Below are positions 25,010 to 33,466 of a stretch of DNA of 64,000 nucleotides, one piece after another. The DNA is from Thermochromatium tepidum ATCC 43061 (GTDB lineage Bacteria > Pseudomonadota > Gammaproteobacteria > Chromatiales > Chromatiaceae). Both the position numbers and the translations under genes were made by a program. Below the pieces are notes generated by a model. It was given only the letters and a program-made list of their open reading frames with translations, was not told where the DNA came from and ran no database searches. The first letter of the stretch is position 1. Every line of letters starts with the position of its first letter. The stretch is taken from NCBI RefSeq assembly GCF_009664085.1, contig NZ_CP039268.1, positions 1,783,501 to 1,847,500 of the forward strand, read 5' to 3'.

Positions 25010-26350
25010 ATGAAGAAAAACGTGCTGATCATCGGCGCCGGGGGCGTCGCACATGTGGCCGCGCACAAGGCGGCGATGAACAACGAGCTACTGGGCGACA
25101 TCTGCATCGCCTCGCGCACCCAGTCCAAGTGCGATGACATCATCGCGAGCATCCAACGCAAGGGCCATCTCAAGGATCCATCCAAGAGGCTCTATTCGCG
25201 CCAGATCGATGCGCTCGACATCCCGGCGACGGTCAGGCTGATCCGTGAGACCAACTCCGAGATCGTGATCAACCTCGGTCAGGCCTTTCTCAATATGTCG
25301 ATCCTGGAGGCCTGTCTCGAGACCGGCGTGGCCTATATCGACACCGCCATCCATGAGGAGCCGGATAAGGTGTGCGAGACCCCGCCCTGGTATGCCAACT
25401 ATGAGTGGAAGCGCAAGGATCGCTGCACCGAGAAGGGCGTGACCGCGATCCTCGGCGCCGGCTTCGATCCGGGCGTGGTCAACGCCTATTGCGCCCTGGC
25501 GGTCAAGCGGTATTTCGACCAGATCCAGACCATCGACATCATCGATGTCAACGCCGGCAGCCACGGCAAGTATTTCGCCACCAACTTTGACCCCGAGATC
25601 AACTTCCGCGAGTTCGTCAAGGTCTGGACCTGGATCGATCGTCAATGGAAGGAGTACCCGACCCACACGGTCAAGCGTGTCTATGACCTACCGGTGGTCG
25701 GTCCCTCGCCCATCTACCTCAATGGCCATGATGAGCTGCACTCGCTGTCGAAGAACATCGACGCCGACAGTATCCGCTTTTGGATGGGCTTTGGTGACCA
25801 CTACATCAATGTCTTCACCGTGCTGCGCACGCTCGGCTTCCTGTCGCATCTGCCGGTCAGGCTCGCCAACGGCCAAGAGGTGGTCCCACTCAAGGTGGTC
25901 AAGGCGCTCTTACCCGATCCCAAGACCCTAGCCCCCAACTACACCGGCAAGACCTGCATCGGTAACTTCGTCAAGGGCATCAAGGATGGCCGTCCGCGCG
26001 AGGTCTTCATCTATCAGGTCTCGGATCACAAGGCTTGCTATGAGGAGGTCGAGTCTCAGGCGATTAGCTACACCGCCGGCGTGCCACCGGTCGCCGCCGC
26101 CATGCTGATCGCGGATGGAACCTGGGACGTCCGAACCATGGTCAATGTCGAGGAACTAGACCCTGAGCCCTTCATCGCCCTCCTCGATCGGATGGGTCTG
26201 CCGACCGAGGTCAAGGAGATCGAACCGGGCAGTGCCGCGTCCTTCGATGGCACGGTGCGCGATCTGGAGACCGAGATCGCCGCGTCCACCGTAACCGTCA
26301 CCGTCTCGGCGGCCAATCCCATGATCGCCGTGGCCCCCAAACCCCGTTGA
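25010..26350 (+). CDS. Carboxynorspermidine dehydrogenase (saccharopine dehydrogenase family)
   Basis: 446 residues. The Rossmann nucleotide site is VLIIGAGGVAHVAAHKA at the N-terminus, and the saccharopine-dehydrogenase-like core includes GVTAILGAGFDPGVVNAYC and HGKYFATNFDPEINF. Family members join aspartate semialdehyde with putrescine or diaminopropane to give carboxy(nor)spermidine, the substrate of the upstream nspC product. The C-terminal tail has an unusual repeated Thr-Val stretch (TVTVTVSA). A decayed second copy of the 3' end lies at 33107-33405, beyond the hydrogenase operon. Confidence 0.9.
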   Translation: MKKNVLIIGAGGVAHVAAHKAAMNNELLGDICIASRTQSKCDDIIASIQRKGHLKDPSKRLYSRQIDALDIPATVRLIRETNSEIVINLGQAFLNMSILEACLETGVAYIDTAIHEEPDKVCETPPWYANYEWKRKDRCTEKGVTAILGAGFDPGVVNAYCALAVKRYFDQIQTIDIIDVNAGSHGKYFATNFDPEINFREFVKVWTWIDRQWKEYPTHTVKRVYDLPVVGPSPIYLNGHDELHSLSKNIDADSIRFWMGFGDHYINVFTVLRTLGFLSHLPVRLANGQEVVPLKVVKALLPDPKTLAPNYTGKTCIGNFVKGIKDGRPREVFIYQVSDHKACYEEVESQAISYTAGVPPVAAAMLIADGTWDVRTMVNVEELDPEPFIALLDRMGLPTEVKEIEPGSAASFDGTVRDLETEIAASTVTVTVSAANPMIAVAPKPR

Positions 26351-26356
26351 TCGTTT

Positions 26357-26587
26357 AATGAAGCGCTGAACAAATGCCTACCCGATTCAACCCCCGATAG
26401 CGCGTTTATTGCATCTCGGGATCGTGTTCACCGCTTTTGTTCTTTGTGGCGGATGCCCTGACTGTCGTAAGCGCGTCCTCGATCTTGGAAAAGCTCTTCT
26501 GGGTCGGCCTGGGCGGTTGTCTTCGGGCTGGACGCATCAGCACGATTGTGCCTGGTCCGGGGACTGGTAAATCAGCGTTTCACTAGG
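26357..26587. repeat. MITE-like element, 231 bp
   Basis: The left end AATGAAGCGCTGAACAAA and the right end AATCAGCGTTTCACTAGG are imperfect inverted copies and share the AGCGCTGA / TCAGCG core with the other elements of this family. The interior of about 195 bp is not recognised and has no gene. It begins 6 bases after the dehydrogenase stop. Confidence 0.55.
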
Positions 26588-26612
26588 CTCGATGGCCTGC
26601 ACCTCTCCCTTC

Positions 26613-26638
26613 CCGCATGGCGCATGGACGCCATGCGG
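26613..26638. other. Perfect 10-bp inverted repeat
   Basis: CCGCATGGCG / CGCCATGCGG with a 6-base loop and no T-run. It could be an operator or a structured RNA element. It lies in the long gap between the dehydrogenase and hydrogenase genes. Confidence 0.4.
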
Positions 26639-26868
26639 TGGTCTCCACCCTGCATCATCGAGGCGTTGCCCTCGTTCGCGTGATCCGGATGGACGGAACG
26701 GGCACGTGCATTGACCAAAATATTAAAATATAGTAATATTTGAATTCATGGCTTGACCCTTAAGCCACGGGAACCGGATCTTGTCCGCGATCGTTGTGAT
26801 CGAGACCCAAACAGCCAGGTATCGATCCGATCCGGTTGAGTTTTAGGCCCAGCCCTTTGGTACCCACA

Positions 26869-26973
26869 ATGAAATACCTCCATCTTCTCACTGAACTGAC
26901 CCTCAGCGAACTGATTTCGATCGCCCTCGTCATCACAGCCCCGCTGCTGTTGGTGTATGCCTGGCTAGTCTGA
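26869..26973 (+). CDS. Possible small membrane protein (34 residues)
   Basis: The ORF reads MKYLHLLTELTLSELIS and continues into a single hydrophobic helix ending LLLVYAWLV. The charged and polar start followed by one membrane segment is the usual layout of bacterial small membrane proteins. A strong 9-bp hairpin (27007-27036) lies 33 bases after the stop, consistent with a short transcription unit. I see no clear ribosome-binding site and recognise no family. Treat as a candidate only. Confidence 0.35.
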   Translation: MKYLHLLTELTLSELISIALVITAPLLLVYAWLV

Positions 26974-27006
26974 TTCGATCCACCAGTTCGACATACCTTG
27001 CCTCAC

Positions 27007-27036
27007 GGCGCCCAGTCGCACTCGAGTCTGGGCGCC
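27007..27036. other. Perfect 9-bp hairpin, possible terminator without T-run
   Basis: GGCGCCCAG / CTGGGCGCC around a 12-base loop. No T-run follows on either strand. It lies just behind the 34-residue ORF. Confidence 0.45.
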
Positions 27037-27889
27037 AATGTCCCGGCCTCTCCTGCCACACAAGCAAGGCGCCTGTCGTCGGGACCGGTCGTTTCACGAC
27101 CAACATACCCCAGACCTCCGACCTTCTCCTAAATCCATGCCCTGCCCCAGGTGTTTGGATCTAAAATTTTGATTCGAATAGATAATTTAAGCACCAACCC
27201 TTTGCCCATCCTGTCATCCCCCACCCTCTCGAGAGGGTACTGTAAGGGATCAGGCACCGAGCTGCCCAGCGCAGGGTGCATACCCGTCAGTGTCTCTTCG
27301 ACCCTGGTCGTGCCTTTGCTAAGCCCTTGATCCGGAAGGCCCGCCCCGGTCCGATACCAGGACGAGGCGAGCTGAAAACATCCATGGATGGATCTTTACG
27401 CATCCCCTATTAATCCGGCCACCAAATACCTTCCCTGTTCTTTTGGGGCAACGCCAAGGTCGGTCCAGTCCTGGCCTTGGCTTTAAGCGGCTGATTGCCC
27501 GCGCTTGGGACTCCCTACTCCAGATGAACCCGGCCTGTTTAAGGGTAGGCTTAATAAAGCGCCCATCCCCTTTTGCCATCCCATTGGGGGTCACAAGGCT
27601 GCGAATCACACCAGCAAAGGTGTCCTCAGTAAGCGGTAAAAACGAGTGCTGTGGTAAAAATCATGCCATGGCCTCTTATTAATAAAATGGCAAGGTTAGT
27701 CCGGGCTATGGATTCAGGTCTGTATCTCGAAATCCTGCATCAATTCCGAATCCCAAATCGCAGAACTGCATGAATGTCAATTGAGAATTTAATTATAAAA
27801 TTATTTTATCTCAATGACTTAGCAACATACGTAGATTGCCATGATGGATTGCTTATATTTGTCGAAAGGCGGGACTATTTAGCGTTTCT
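27037..27889. other. Long non-coding stretch upstream of the hydrogenase operon
   Basis: About 850 bp with no ORF that I can support. Base composition falls toward the right, with an AT-rich imperfect palindrome flanked by ATTGAGA / TCTCAAT at about 27780-27815. It could hold binding sites for regulators of the hydrogenase promoter; none besides the FNR box to the right is recognised. Confidence 0.5.
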
Positions 27890-27933
27890 TTGATTTGGAT
27901 CAAATGACATTTTTGCCATTGCAGGCTTAATAT
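27890..27933 (+). promoter_or_regulatory. FNR box and -10 element, class II promoter of hynS
   Basis: TTGATTTGGATCAA at 27890-27903 matches the FNR consensus TTGAT-N4-ATCAA exactly. A -10 box TAATAT lies at 27928-27933, which puts the box centre about 42 bases before the expected start, the class II activator position. The leader to the hynS ATG would be about 200 bases. In Thiocapsa roseopersicina the hyn operon is reported to be activated by FnrT, which agrees. Confidence 0.82.
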
Positions 27934-28137
27934 TTTGCGTACAACAGGACCTAGGCCTTTTCGAGCAATGAACCAGGATGTATATGTGATTCGCCGTCGA
28001 CATCGATTGCGGTATCAGACGAATGGCCTGGGCGGTCTCGCAACCATGTGTCTGGGTCACGGGTACGACAAGACGCCGTAGGGCCTGAGAGTGGCTCGGG
28101 TCGAGGCGCCATACAACGACAGATGCAGGAGGATGCA

Positions 28138-29220
28138 ATGGCCACAGGCATGACCCTGGGTGGTTTCTTGCGTAGCCAAGGCGTGACTCGACGCGCCTTT
28201 CTCAAATTCTGCTCGACCCTGGCCTCGACGATGGCCATCCCGACCGGGATGGTATCGGTGATGGCCGAGACCCTGGAGCAGGCCAGTCGTCCGTCGGCGA
28301 TCTGGCTGTCCTTCCAGGAGTGCACCGGATGCACCGAATCGCTCCTGCGCTCACATGCCCCCTCGATCGAATCGTTGATGTTCGACTTCATCTCGCTCGA
28401 TTATCACCACACCCTACAGGCCGCCTCGGGGGCGGCGGCCGAGCGCGCGCGTGAGGAGGCGATGCATGCGCATGCCGGCAACTATTTGGTCCTGGTCGAT
28501 GGATCCATCCCCAGGGTCAAGGGCTATTCGACCATTGCTGGGATCAGCAACCTGGACATGTTGCGCGAAACGGCGGCGGGAGCGGCTGCCATCCTCGCCG
28601 TGGGCACCTGCTCGGCCTATGGGGGGTTGCCCAAGGCCGCCCCCAATCCCACCCAGGCACTCTCGGTCGCAGAGGTGATCGACGATCGTCCGATCGTCAA
28701 CATTCCCGGCTGCCCACCCATCCCGTTGGCGATCACAGGCGTGATCGCGTACTACCTGACCATGGGCGCGCTCCCTCCTTTGGACCCGCTGGGGCGTCCG
28801 CTGGCCTTCTTTGGGGAGAACATCCATGACCGCTGCTATCGCCGGCCTTTCTACGACCGCGGATTGTTCGCCGAGACCTTCGACGACGAGGGCGCACGCA
28901 AGGGTTGGTGTCTCTACAAGCTCGGCTGCAAGGCGCCCTTGACCTACAACGCCTGCGCCCATGTCAAGTGGAATCAGGGTGTGAGCTTTCCGATCCAGTC
29001 TGGACACGGCTGCATCGGCTGCTCGGAGCCGAATTTCTGGGACAAGGGCGGGATCTACGAGTCGGTGCCCATGGGACAGTTCGGCTATGGGCCAAGTATC
29101 ACCCTGGCCGCTGGGCTGGGGGTTGCCGTTGGGGCGGGGGCGGCATTGCTGGCGCGCAGCAAGAAGCACAAGACAGAGGCCAGGCTCCATGGCGACGACC
29201 CAGATGCCTTGAAGCGCTGA
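28138..29220 (+). CDS. hynS: [NiFe] hydrogenase small subunit (Isp-associated, group 1e type)
   Basis: 360 residues from the ATG at 28138, with AGGAGG 6 bases before it; an upstream in-frame start at 28048 lacks a site. It has a twin-arginine signal (VTRRAFLKFC), so the assembled dimer is exported by Tat. Iron-sulfur ligands are CTGCTES, GTCSAYGG, NIPGCPP, then DRCYRRPFYD, GWCLYKLGCKAP and GHGCIGCSEPNFWD. A C-terminal membrane helix (LAAGLGVAVGAGAALLA) anchors it. It passes electrons from the NiFe site toward Isp1/Isp2. The stop codon lies inside a small MITE-like repeat. Confidence 0.97.
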   Translation: MATGMTLGGFLRSQGVTRRAFLKFCSTLASTMAIPTGMVSVMAETLEQASRPSAIWLSFQECTGCTESLLRSHAPSIESLMFDFISLDYHHTLQAASGAAAERAREEAMHAHAGNYLVLVDGSIPRVKGYSTIAGISNLDMLRETAAGAAAILAVGTCSAYGGLPKAAPNPTQALSVAEVIDDRPIVNIPGCPPIPLAITGVIAYYLTMGALPPLDPLGRPLAFFGENIHDRCYRRPFYDRGLFAETFDDEGARKGWCLYKLGCKAPLTYNACAHVKWNQGVSFPIQSGHGCIGCSEPNFWDKGGIYESVPMGQFGYGPSITLAAGLGVAVGAGAALLARSKKHKTEARLHGDDPDALKR

Positions 29221-29263
29221 TTTATTCTCACTCTGGGAGAGGGGGTTATTCAGCGCTTCACTC
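29209..29263. repeat. 55-bp MITE-like element overlapping the hynS stop
   Basis: The left end TTGAAGCGCTGATTTATT and the right end TTATTCAGCGCTTCACTC are inverted copies. The stop codon TGA of hynS is supplied by the left end, so the last codons of hynS may have been altered by its insertion. Shares ends with the elements at 16839, 26357 and 33203. Confidence 0.6.
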
Positions 29264-29330
29264 AAAGGCCCGCACGAAGGACTGTATCGATCATTGATAT
29301 TGCACAGCCAACCTGGAGGACTCAAACCCT

Positions 29331-29981
29331 ATGACGCTCCTGGATTTCGCGCGAGGGCCGGCGATTCACTGGTCGCTCATCATTTTCGCCGCCGGTACCA
29401 TCTGGCGGCTGCTCGGCGTGCTCATCCTGACCCGCGGCGCCGATCTATCCCGTCCGCGTGACGCCTTCGGCAACTTTAAGGGCTACCGTACCGTCTTCAG
29501 CCGCGCCTGGCCAAGCGGTGAGTTCACCACCGCGACCCGTTACCAGACCGTGATGGCCTATACCTTCCACATCGCCACCCTGATCGTGGTGATCGGCATT
29601 GTTCCGCACATCGAGTTCATTAAGAGCCTGACCGGGGCGACCTGGCCGGGGCTACCGAACGCGGCCGGCGTGGCGGTCGGGATCATCGCCTTGGTCTCGC
29701 TGCTAGCGCTGATCCTGCGTCGGGTCACCAAACCCGCGGTCTATTGCTCGACCTGGGGCGATTACTTCGCCTGGTTGGTGGTCGCCGCGCCCCTGGTCAC
29801 CGGCTTGATGACCTTTGCCCACATCGGGCCGCGCTACGAGACCATGCTCGGTCTGCATATCCTGAGCGCCGCGCTGCTGTTTGCTTGGTTCCCGTTCAGC
29901 AAGCTGATGCATGCCTTCTGGTTCGTCTTCTCACGTGCCCAGAGCGGCCTGGCCTATGCGCATCGGGGGGTTCGGATATGA
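29331..29981 (+). CDS. isp1: Hydrogenase-associated membrane cytochrome b-like protein Isp1
   Basis: 216 residues, NarI-like integral membrane protein with about five hydrophobic helices (e.g. IHWSLIIFAAGTIWRLLGVLI, FHIATLIVVIGIVPHI, VAVGIIALVSLLALIL, AWLVVAAPLVTGLMTF). Conserved His residues in the helices fit heme b ligation. It should carry electrons between the exported HynSL dimer and the cytoplasmic Isp2. Its stop overlaps the isp2 start by ATGA. Confidence 0.93.
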   Translation: MTLLDFARGPAIHWSLIIFAAGTIWRLLGVLILTRGADLSRPRDAFGNFKGYRTVFSRAWPSGEFTTATRYQTVMAYTFHIATLIVVIGIVPHIEFIKSLTGATWPGLPNAAGVAVGIIALVSLLALILRRVTKPAVYCSTWGDYFAWLVVAAPLVTGLMTFAHIGPRYETMLGLHILSAALLFAWFPFSKLMHAFWFVFSRAQSGLAYAHRGVRI

Positions 29982-31381
29982 GCAGCACCGCCGTTCAGGC
30001 ACCGATCTTTCCGAGCTTCGCTCAGGTCTTCCAGGGGCTGGTCGGGCAGATCGGTCAATTGCGCCAGATGGCGCCCACGCCGACGCTACCCGAGGCGACG
30101 CGGGTCCGGCGTGCCATTGCGACCCTGATCGCCGAGACCAATGCCGATGAGGCCGTCTGGCTAGAGAGCTGTATCCGGTGCGGTCAGTGCACCAGCGCCT
30201 GTCATTACTTCCAGGCCACGGGCGATACCAAATATGCCCCGCTGCGCAAGATGAACCTCTATCGCAGGGTCTATCAGCGCGAGATTGGCCCCTTCCGCTG
30301 GTGGTACCGGCTGGTGACCCGTCCGATCGGTCTCAAGGATCTAGAGGCCCTGCAGGAGCTGGTCTACGACTCCTGCTCCGAGTGCGGGCGCTGTACCATG
30401 GTCTGTCCGATGGGGATCGATATCGCCTCCTTGGTCCACCACCAGCGCAGTGCCCTGGTGGCGGCCGAGCTGGTTCCGCCCGAGCTGGCGGCGCTCCAGA
30501 TGGAACAGAAACAGCGGGGGACCGTGTTTGGCGCCTCGGCCGAGGCCTTGCATCGGATGGTCGATACCATCCGTGAACGCGCGGGCGTCGCGATCCCGCT
30601 CGACAAGGCGCGCGCCGAGGTGATGGTGCTGAGCTCGGCGGTGGATCTGGTGGGCAATGGCAATGGTCTGTTGGCGACCGCCCGGGTGATGAACCACTTG
30701 GGGGTCGATTGGACCATCTGTAGCGATGGCTTCGAGAGCGCCAATTTTGGACTCCTGTCCGGTGATATGGCGCTGTGGAAGAGACAGGTCGATCCCATCG
30801 TGGCGGCTGCCAAACGGATCGGGGCCAAGACCCTGGTCATCGCCGAATGTGGACACGCCTATCCGGCCCTACGCTGGAATCCCACGCTCAAGGGCGAGGA
30901 CCTGCCCTTCGAGATGATGTACATGTCCGAGTATCTAGGCCGTCAGGCCAAGGCCGGACGGCTGCGGCTGCGTCCGCTCCAGGGCCGAGTCACCTATCAC
31001 GACCCCTGCAAGACGGGCCGTCGCGGTGGGGCCTTCGATGAGCCGCGCGCCGTGCTCCGGGCGATGCAGGCCGATTTCGTCGAGCTTCCGGCAAACAAGG
31101 AGTTCAACTGGTGCTGCGGCGGGGGGGCAGGGATCTTCCTGCTGGAGCGGGCGACCCGGCTGCGCGACGAGTCGTTCAAGATCAAGATGCGACAGGTCGA
31201 TATGACGGGGGCCGAGGCGGTGGTGGTCAGTTGCGCGAGCTGCCGGCTCAACTTCGAGGCCGGACGTCACAAGAACCAATGGAATAAACGGGTTGAGAGC
31301 CTGGTCGAGCTGGTCGCCGCGCATCTGCTCGATGACGCACCCCAGGGCGCGCAGTCCCCGATCGAGGAGGCGGCGGCATGA
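29978..31381 (+). CDS. isp2: Hydrogenase-associated heterodisulfide reductase-like protein Isp2
   Basis: 467 residues from the ATG at 29978, which overlaps the isp1 stop. Two [4Fe-4S] binding motifs are CIRCGQCTSACHYF and CSECGRCTMVCPMGID. Two HdrD/CCG-type cysteine-rich regions follow, seen as HDPCKTGRRGG and WCCGGGAG ... SCASCRLNFEAG. It is cytoplasmic and is thought to link the hydrogenase to intracellular thiol/disulfide or sulfur metabolism. It overlaps hynL by ATGA, so isp1-isp2-hynL are translationally coupled. Confidence 0.95.
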   Translation: MSSTAVQAPIFPSFAQVFQGLVGQIGQLRQMAPTPTLPEATRVRRAIATLIAETNADEAVWLESCIRCGQCTSACHYFQATGDTKYAPLRKMNLYRRVYQREIGPFRWWYRLVTRPIGLKDLEALQELVYDSCSECGRCTMVCPMGIDIASLVHHQRSALVAAELVPPELAALQMEQKQRGTVFGASAEALHRMVDTIRERAGVAIPLDKARAEVMVLSSAVDLVGNGNGLLATARVMNHLGVDWTICSDGFESANFGLLSGDMALWKRQVDPIVAAAKRIGAKTLVIAECGHAYPALRWNPTLKGEDLPFEMMYMSEYLGRQAKAGRLRLRPLQGRVTYHDPCKTGRRGGAFDEPRAVLRAMQADFVELPANKEFNWCCGGGAGIFLLERATRLRDESFKIKMRQVDMTGAEAVVVSCASCRLNFEAGRHKNQWNKRVESLVELVAAHLLDDAPQGAQSPIEEAAA

Positions 31382-33108
31382 GTAATCGAATCGTCGTAGA
31401 CCCCATCACCCGCATCGAAGGACATCTGCGCATCGAGGCGCAGATGGAGGGCGGTGTCATCCAGCAGGCCTACTCCTCTGGGACCATGGTGCGCGGGATC
31501 GAGAACATCGTGAAGGGCCGAGATCCACGCGATGCCTGGGCCTTCGTACAGCGGATCTGCGGGGTCTGCACCCTGGTCCATGGTCTGGCGGCAGTGCGCG
31601 CCGTGGAGGATGCGCTCCGATATCCGATCCCGCCCAATGCCGAGCTGATCCGCAATCTCATGGTCGGCGCCCAATATGTGCACGATCATGTGATGCACTT
31701 CTATCACCTCCATGCGCTCGACTGGGTGGATCTGGTATCCGCCTTGAGCGCTGATCCCAAGGCGACCTCGTCTCTGGCGCAGTCCATCAGCCCCTATGCC
31801 AAGTCCTCGCCCGGCTATTTCGCAGACGTCCAGGATCGGCTCAAGGGCTTCGTCGCGGCCGGGCAGTTGGGCATCTTCGCCAATGGCTATTGGGGGCATC
31901 CAGCCTATCGACTACCGCCCGAGGCCAACCTCATGGCGGTCGCCCATTATCTGGATGCACTGGCCTGGCAGCGCGATGTCGCCCAGATCCATACCATCTT
32001 CGGCGGCAAGAACCCGCACCCCAATCTGGTCGTCGGCGGTATGCCCTGCGCCATCAGCATCGACTCCGGTAGGCAGGCCGGTACCGCGCTGGACGTGCCG
32101 GGTCTGGAGCGGGTGCGGGTGCTTATCGGCCAGATGCGTGACTTCGTCACCCAGGTCTATGTCCCTGACACCCTGGCGATCGCGGGCTTCTACAAGGACT
32201 GGTTCGAGCGGGGCGAGGGGGTCGGCAATTTCCTCTGCTACGGCGACTTCCCAGCCAAGGGGTTCGGCGATCGCGATTCCTATCTGGTGCCGGGCGGAGT
32301 GATCCTGAATCGCGACCTCTCACGCATCCATGAGATAGACCTGCGCGCCGAGGACGAGATCCAGGAGTTTGTCACCCACGCCTGGTATCGCTATTCGGTC
32401 GGTAAGGATCAGGGGCTCCATCCCTCTCGTGGCGAGACCAGCTTCGATTACACAGGGCCGGAACCACCCTACCAGCAGCTCGAGGTCGAGCGGGGGTATT
32501 CCTGGCTCAAGTCGCCGCGCTGGCGCGGTCAGCCGGTCGAGGTGGGGCCACTGGCCCGTGTCCTGATGCTCTATGCCAGTGGGGATGCGCGGATGAAAGA
32601 GCTGGTCGATGGGGCGTTGCGCCAATTGGATCTGCCGTTGGAGGCGCTCTATTCGACCATGGGCCGCACCACCGCTCGGGCCCTGGAGACCCAGTACATG
32701 GTCGAGGCCATGGCTGGTTGGTTCGATCAACTGCTGGCCAATATTCGCGCCGGGGACGTCCGGACCTTCAACGAGAGGTTCTGGGAACCCGAGACCTGGC
32801 CCAGGTCCGCGCGTGGCGTCGGTCACATGGAGGCCCCGCGCGGTGCCCTGGGACACTGGATCCACATCGAGGACGGGAAGACGGCCAATTACCAGGCGGT
32901 GGTGCCGAGCACCTGGAACGCGGGGCCGCGCGATGCCCAAGGCCGGAGCGGCCCCTATGAGGCCGCGCTCCAGGGACAGACGCTTCTGGATCCCGAGCAG
33001 CCGATCGAGATCCTACGTACCGTGCATAGTTTTGATCCCTGCATCGCCTGCGCCGTACATCTGATCGACCCCAAGGGGAGAGAGCAGATACGCGTGCGGG
33101 TATTGTGA
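31378..33108 (+). CDS. hynL: [NiFe] hydrogenase large subunit
   Basis: 576 residues. The L1 motif is RICGVC (about residue 59) and the L2 motif at the C-terminus is DPCIACAVH, giving the four Cys ligands of the NiFe site. Fifteen residues (LIDPKGREQIRVRVL) follow the His and should be cut off by a maturation protease. The start MSNRIVVDPITRIEGHLRIE is standard. Accessory genes (hyp, protease) are not in the window. The stop codon lies in the first bases of a decayed dehydrogenase fragment. Confidence 0.97.
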   Translation: MSNRIVVDPITRIEGHLRIEAQMEGGVIQQAYSSGTMVRGIENIVKGRDPRDAWAFVQRICGVCTLVHGLAAVRAVEDALRYPIPPNAELIRNLMVGAQYVHDHVMHFYHLHALDWVDLVSALSADPKATSSLAQSISPYAKSSPGYFADVQDRLKGFVAAGQLGIFANGYWGHPAYRLPPEANLMAVAHYLDALAWQRDVAQIHTIFGGKNPHPNLVVGGMPCAISIDSGRQAGTALDVPGLERVRVLIGQMRDFVTQVYVPDTLAIAGFYKDWFERGEGVGNFLCYGDFPAKGFGDRDSYLVPGGVILNRDLSRIHEIDLRAEDEIQEFVTHAWYRYSVGKDQGLHPSRGETSFDYTGPEPPYQQLEVERGYSWLKSPRWRGQPVEVGPLARVLMLYASGDARMKELVDGALRQLDLPLEALYSTMGRTTARALETQYMVEAMAGWFDQLLANIRAGDVRTFNERFWEPETWPRSARGVGHMEAPRGALGHWIHIEDGKTANYQAVVPSTWNAGPRDAQGRSGPYEAALQGQTLLDPEQPIEILRTVHSFDPCIACAVHLIDPKGREQIRVRVL

Positions 33109-33405
33109 GGAGTTGGATCCAGAACCCTTCATCGCTATCATCGACCGCGTCGGTCTTCCGACCGAGTTCAAGGAGATCACGCCAGACGGCGCCGCGTCCT
33201 TAAGAAGACGCTGATTCATTCTGTTCGCGGCTAGGGTCGCTCCTACAACCCATCGATTGCGTGGGAGCGACTTGAGACGCGATTGATTCAGTGTTTCCTG
33301 AAGGGCGCGGCGCGCGGCCCTAAGACCGAGATCGCCGCCTCGACTGCGGCACTCACCGTCCTGGCACCCACCCCCATGATCGCCGTTGCGCCCAGACCGC
33401 GTTGA
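33107..33405 (+). pseudogene. Decayed 3' end of a second carboxynorspermidine dehydrogenase gene
   Basis: In frame the fragment reads EELDPEPFIAIIDRVGLP, then TEFKEITPDGAASL, and is broken at 33203-33300 by a MITE-like element. It resumes KTEIAAST and ends TPMIAVAPRPR followed by TGA. The intact gene at 25010-26350 ends with the matching EELDPEPFIALLDRMGLP ... NPMIAVAPKPR. The two are similar but clearly diverged. It starts at the hynL stop and lies 61 bp before the Orn/Lys/Arg decarboxylase, so it marks where the hydrogenase operon joined a polyamine locus. Confidence 0.9.
33203..33300. repeat. 98-bp MITE-like element inserted in the dehydrogenase remnant
   Basis: The left end AGAAGACGCTGATTCATT and the right end GATTGATTCAGTGTTTCCTG are inverted copies. 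An inner inverted pair GGTCGCTCC...GGAGCGAC is also present. The insertion interrupts the reading frame of the decayed dehydrogenase fragment, giving a clean pre- and post-insertion comparison with the intact copy. Confidence 0.7.
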
Positions 33406-33466
33406 TCTCGCCCAGGGCAGCGCGGTCTGCGGGCCGCCCATGGCCTTACTTATCGAGGACCACGCG

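Noticed and set aside
27319-27682. Two ORFs of 80-96 codons in the gap before the hydrogenase operon
   Set aside because: They overlap on opposite strands, lack ribosome-binding sites and show no conserved motif.
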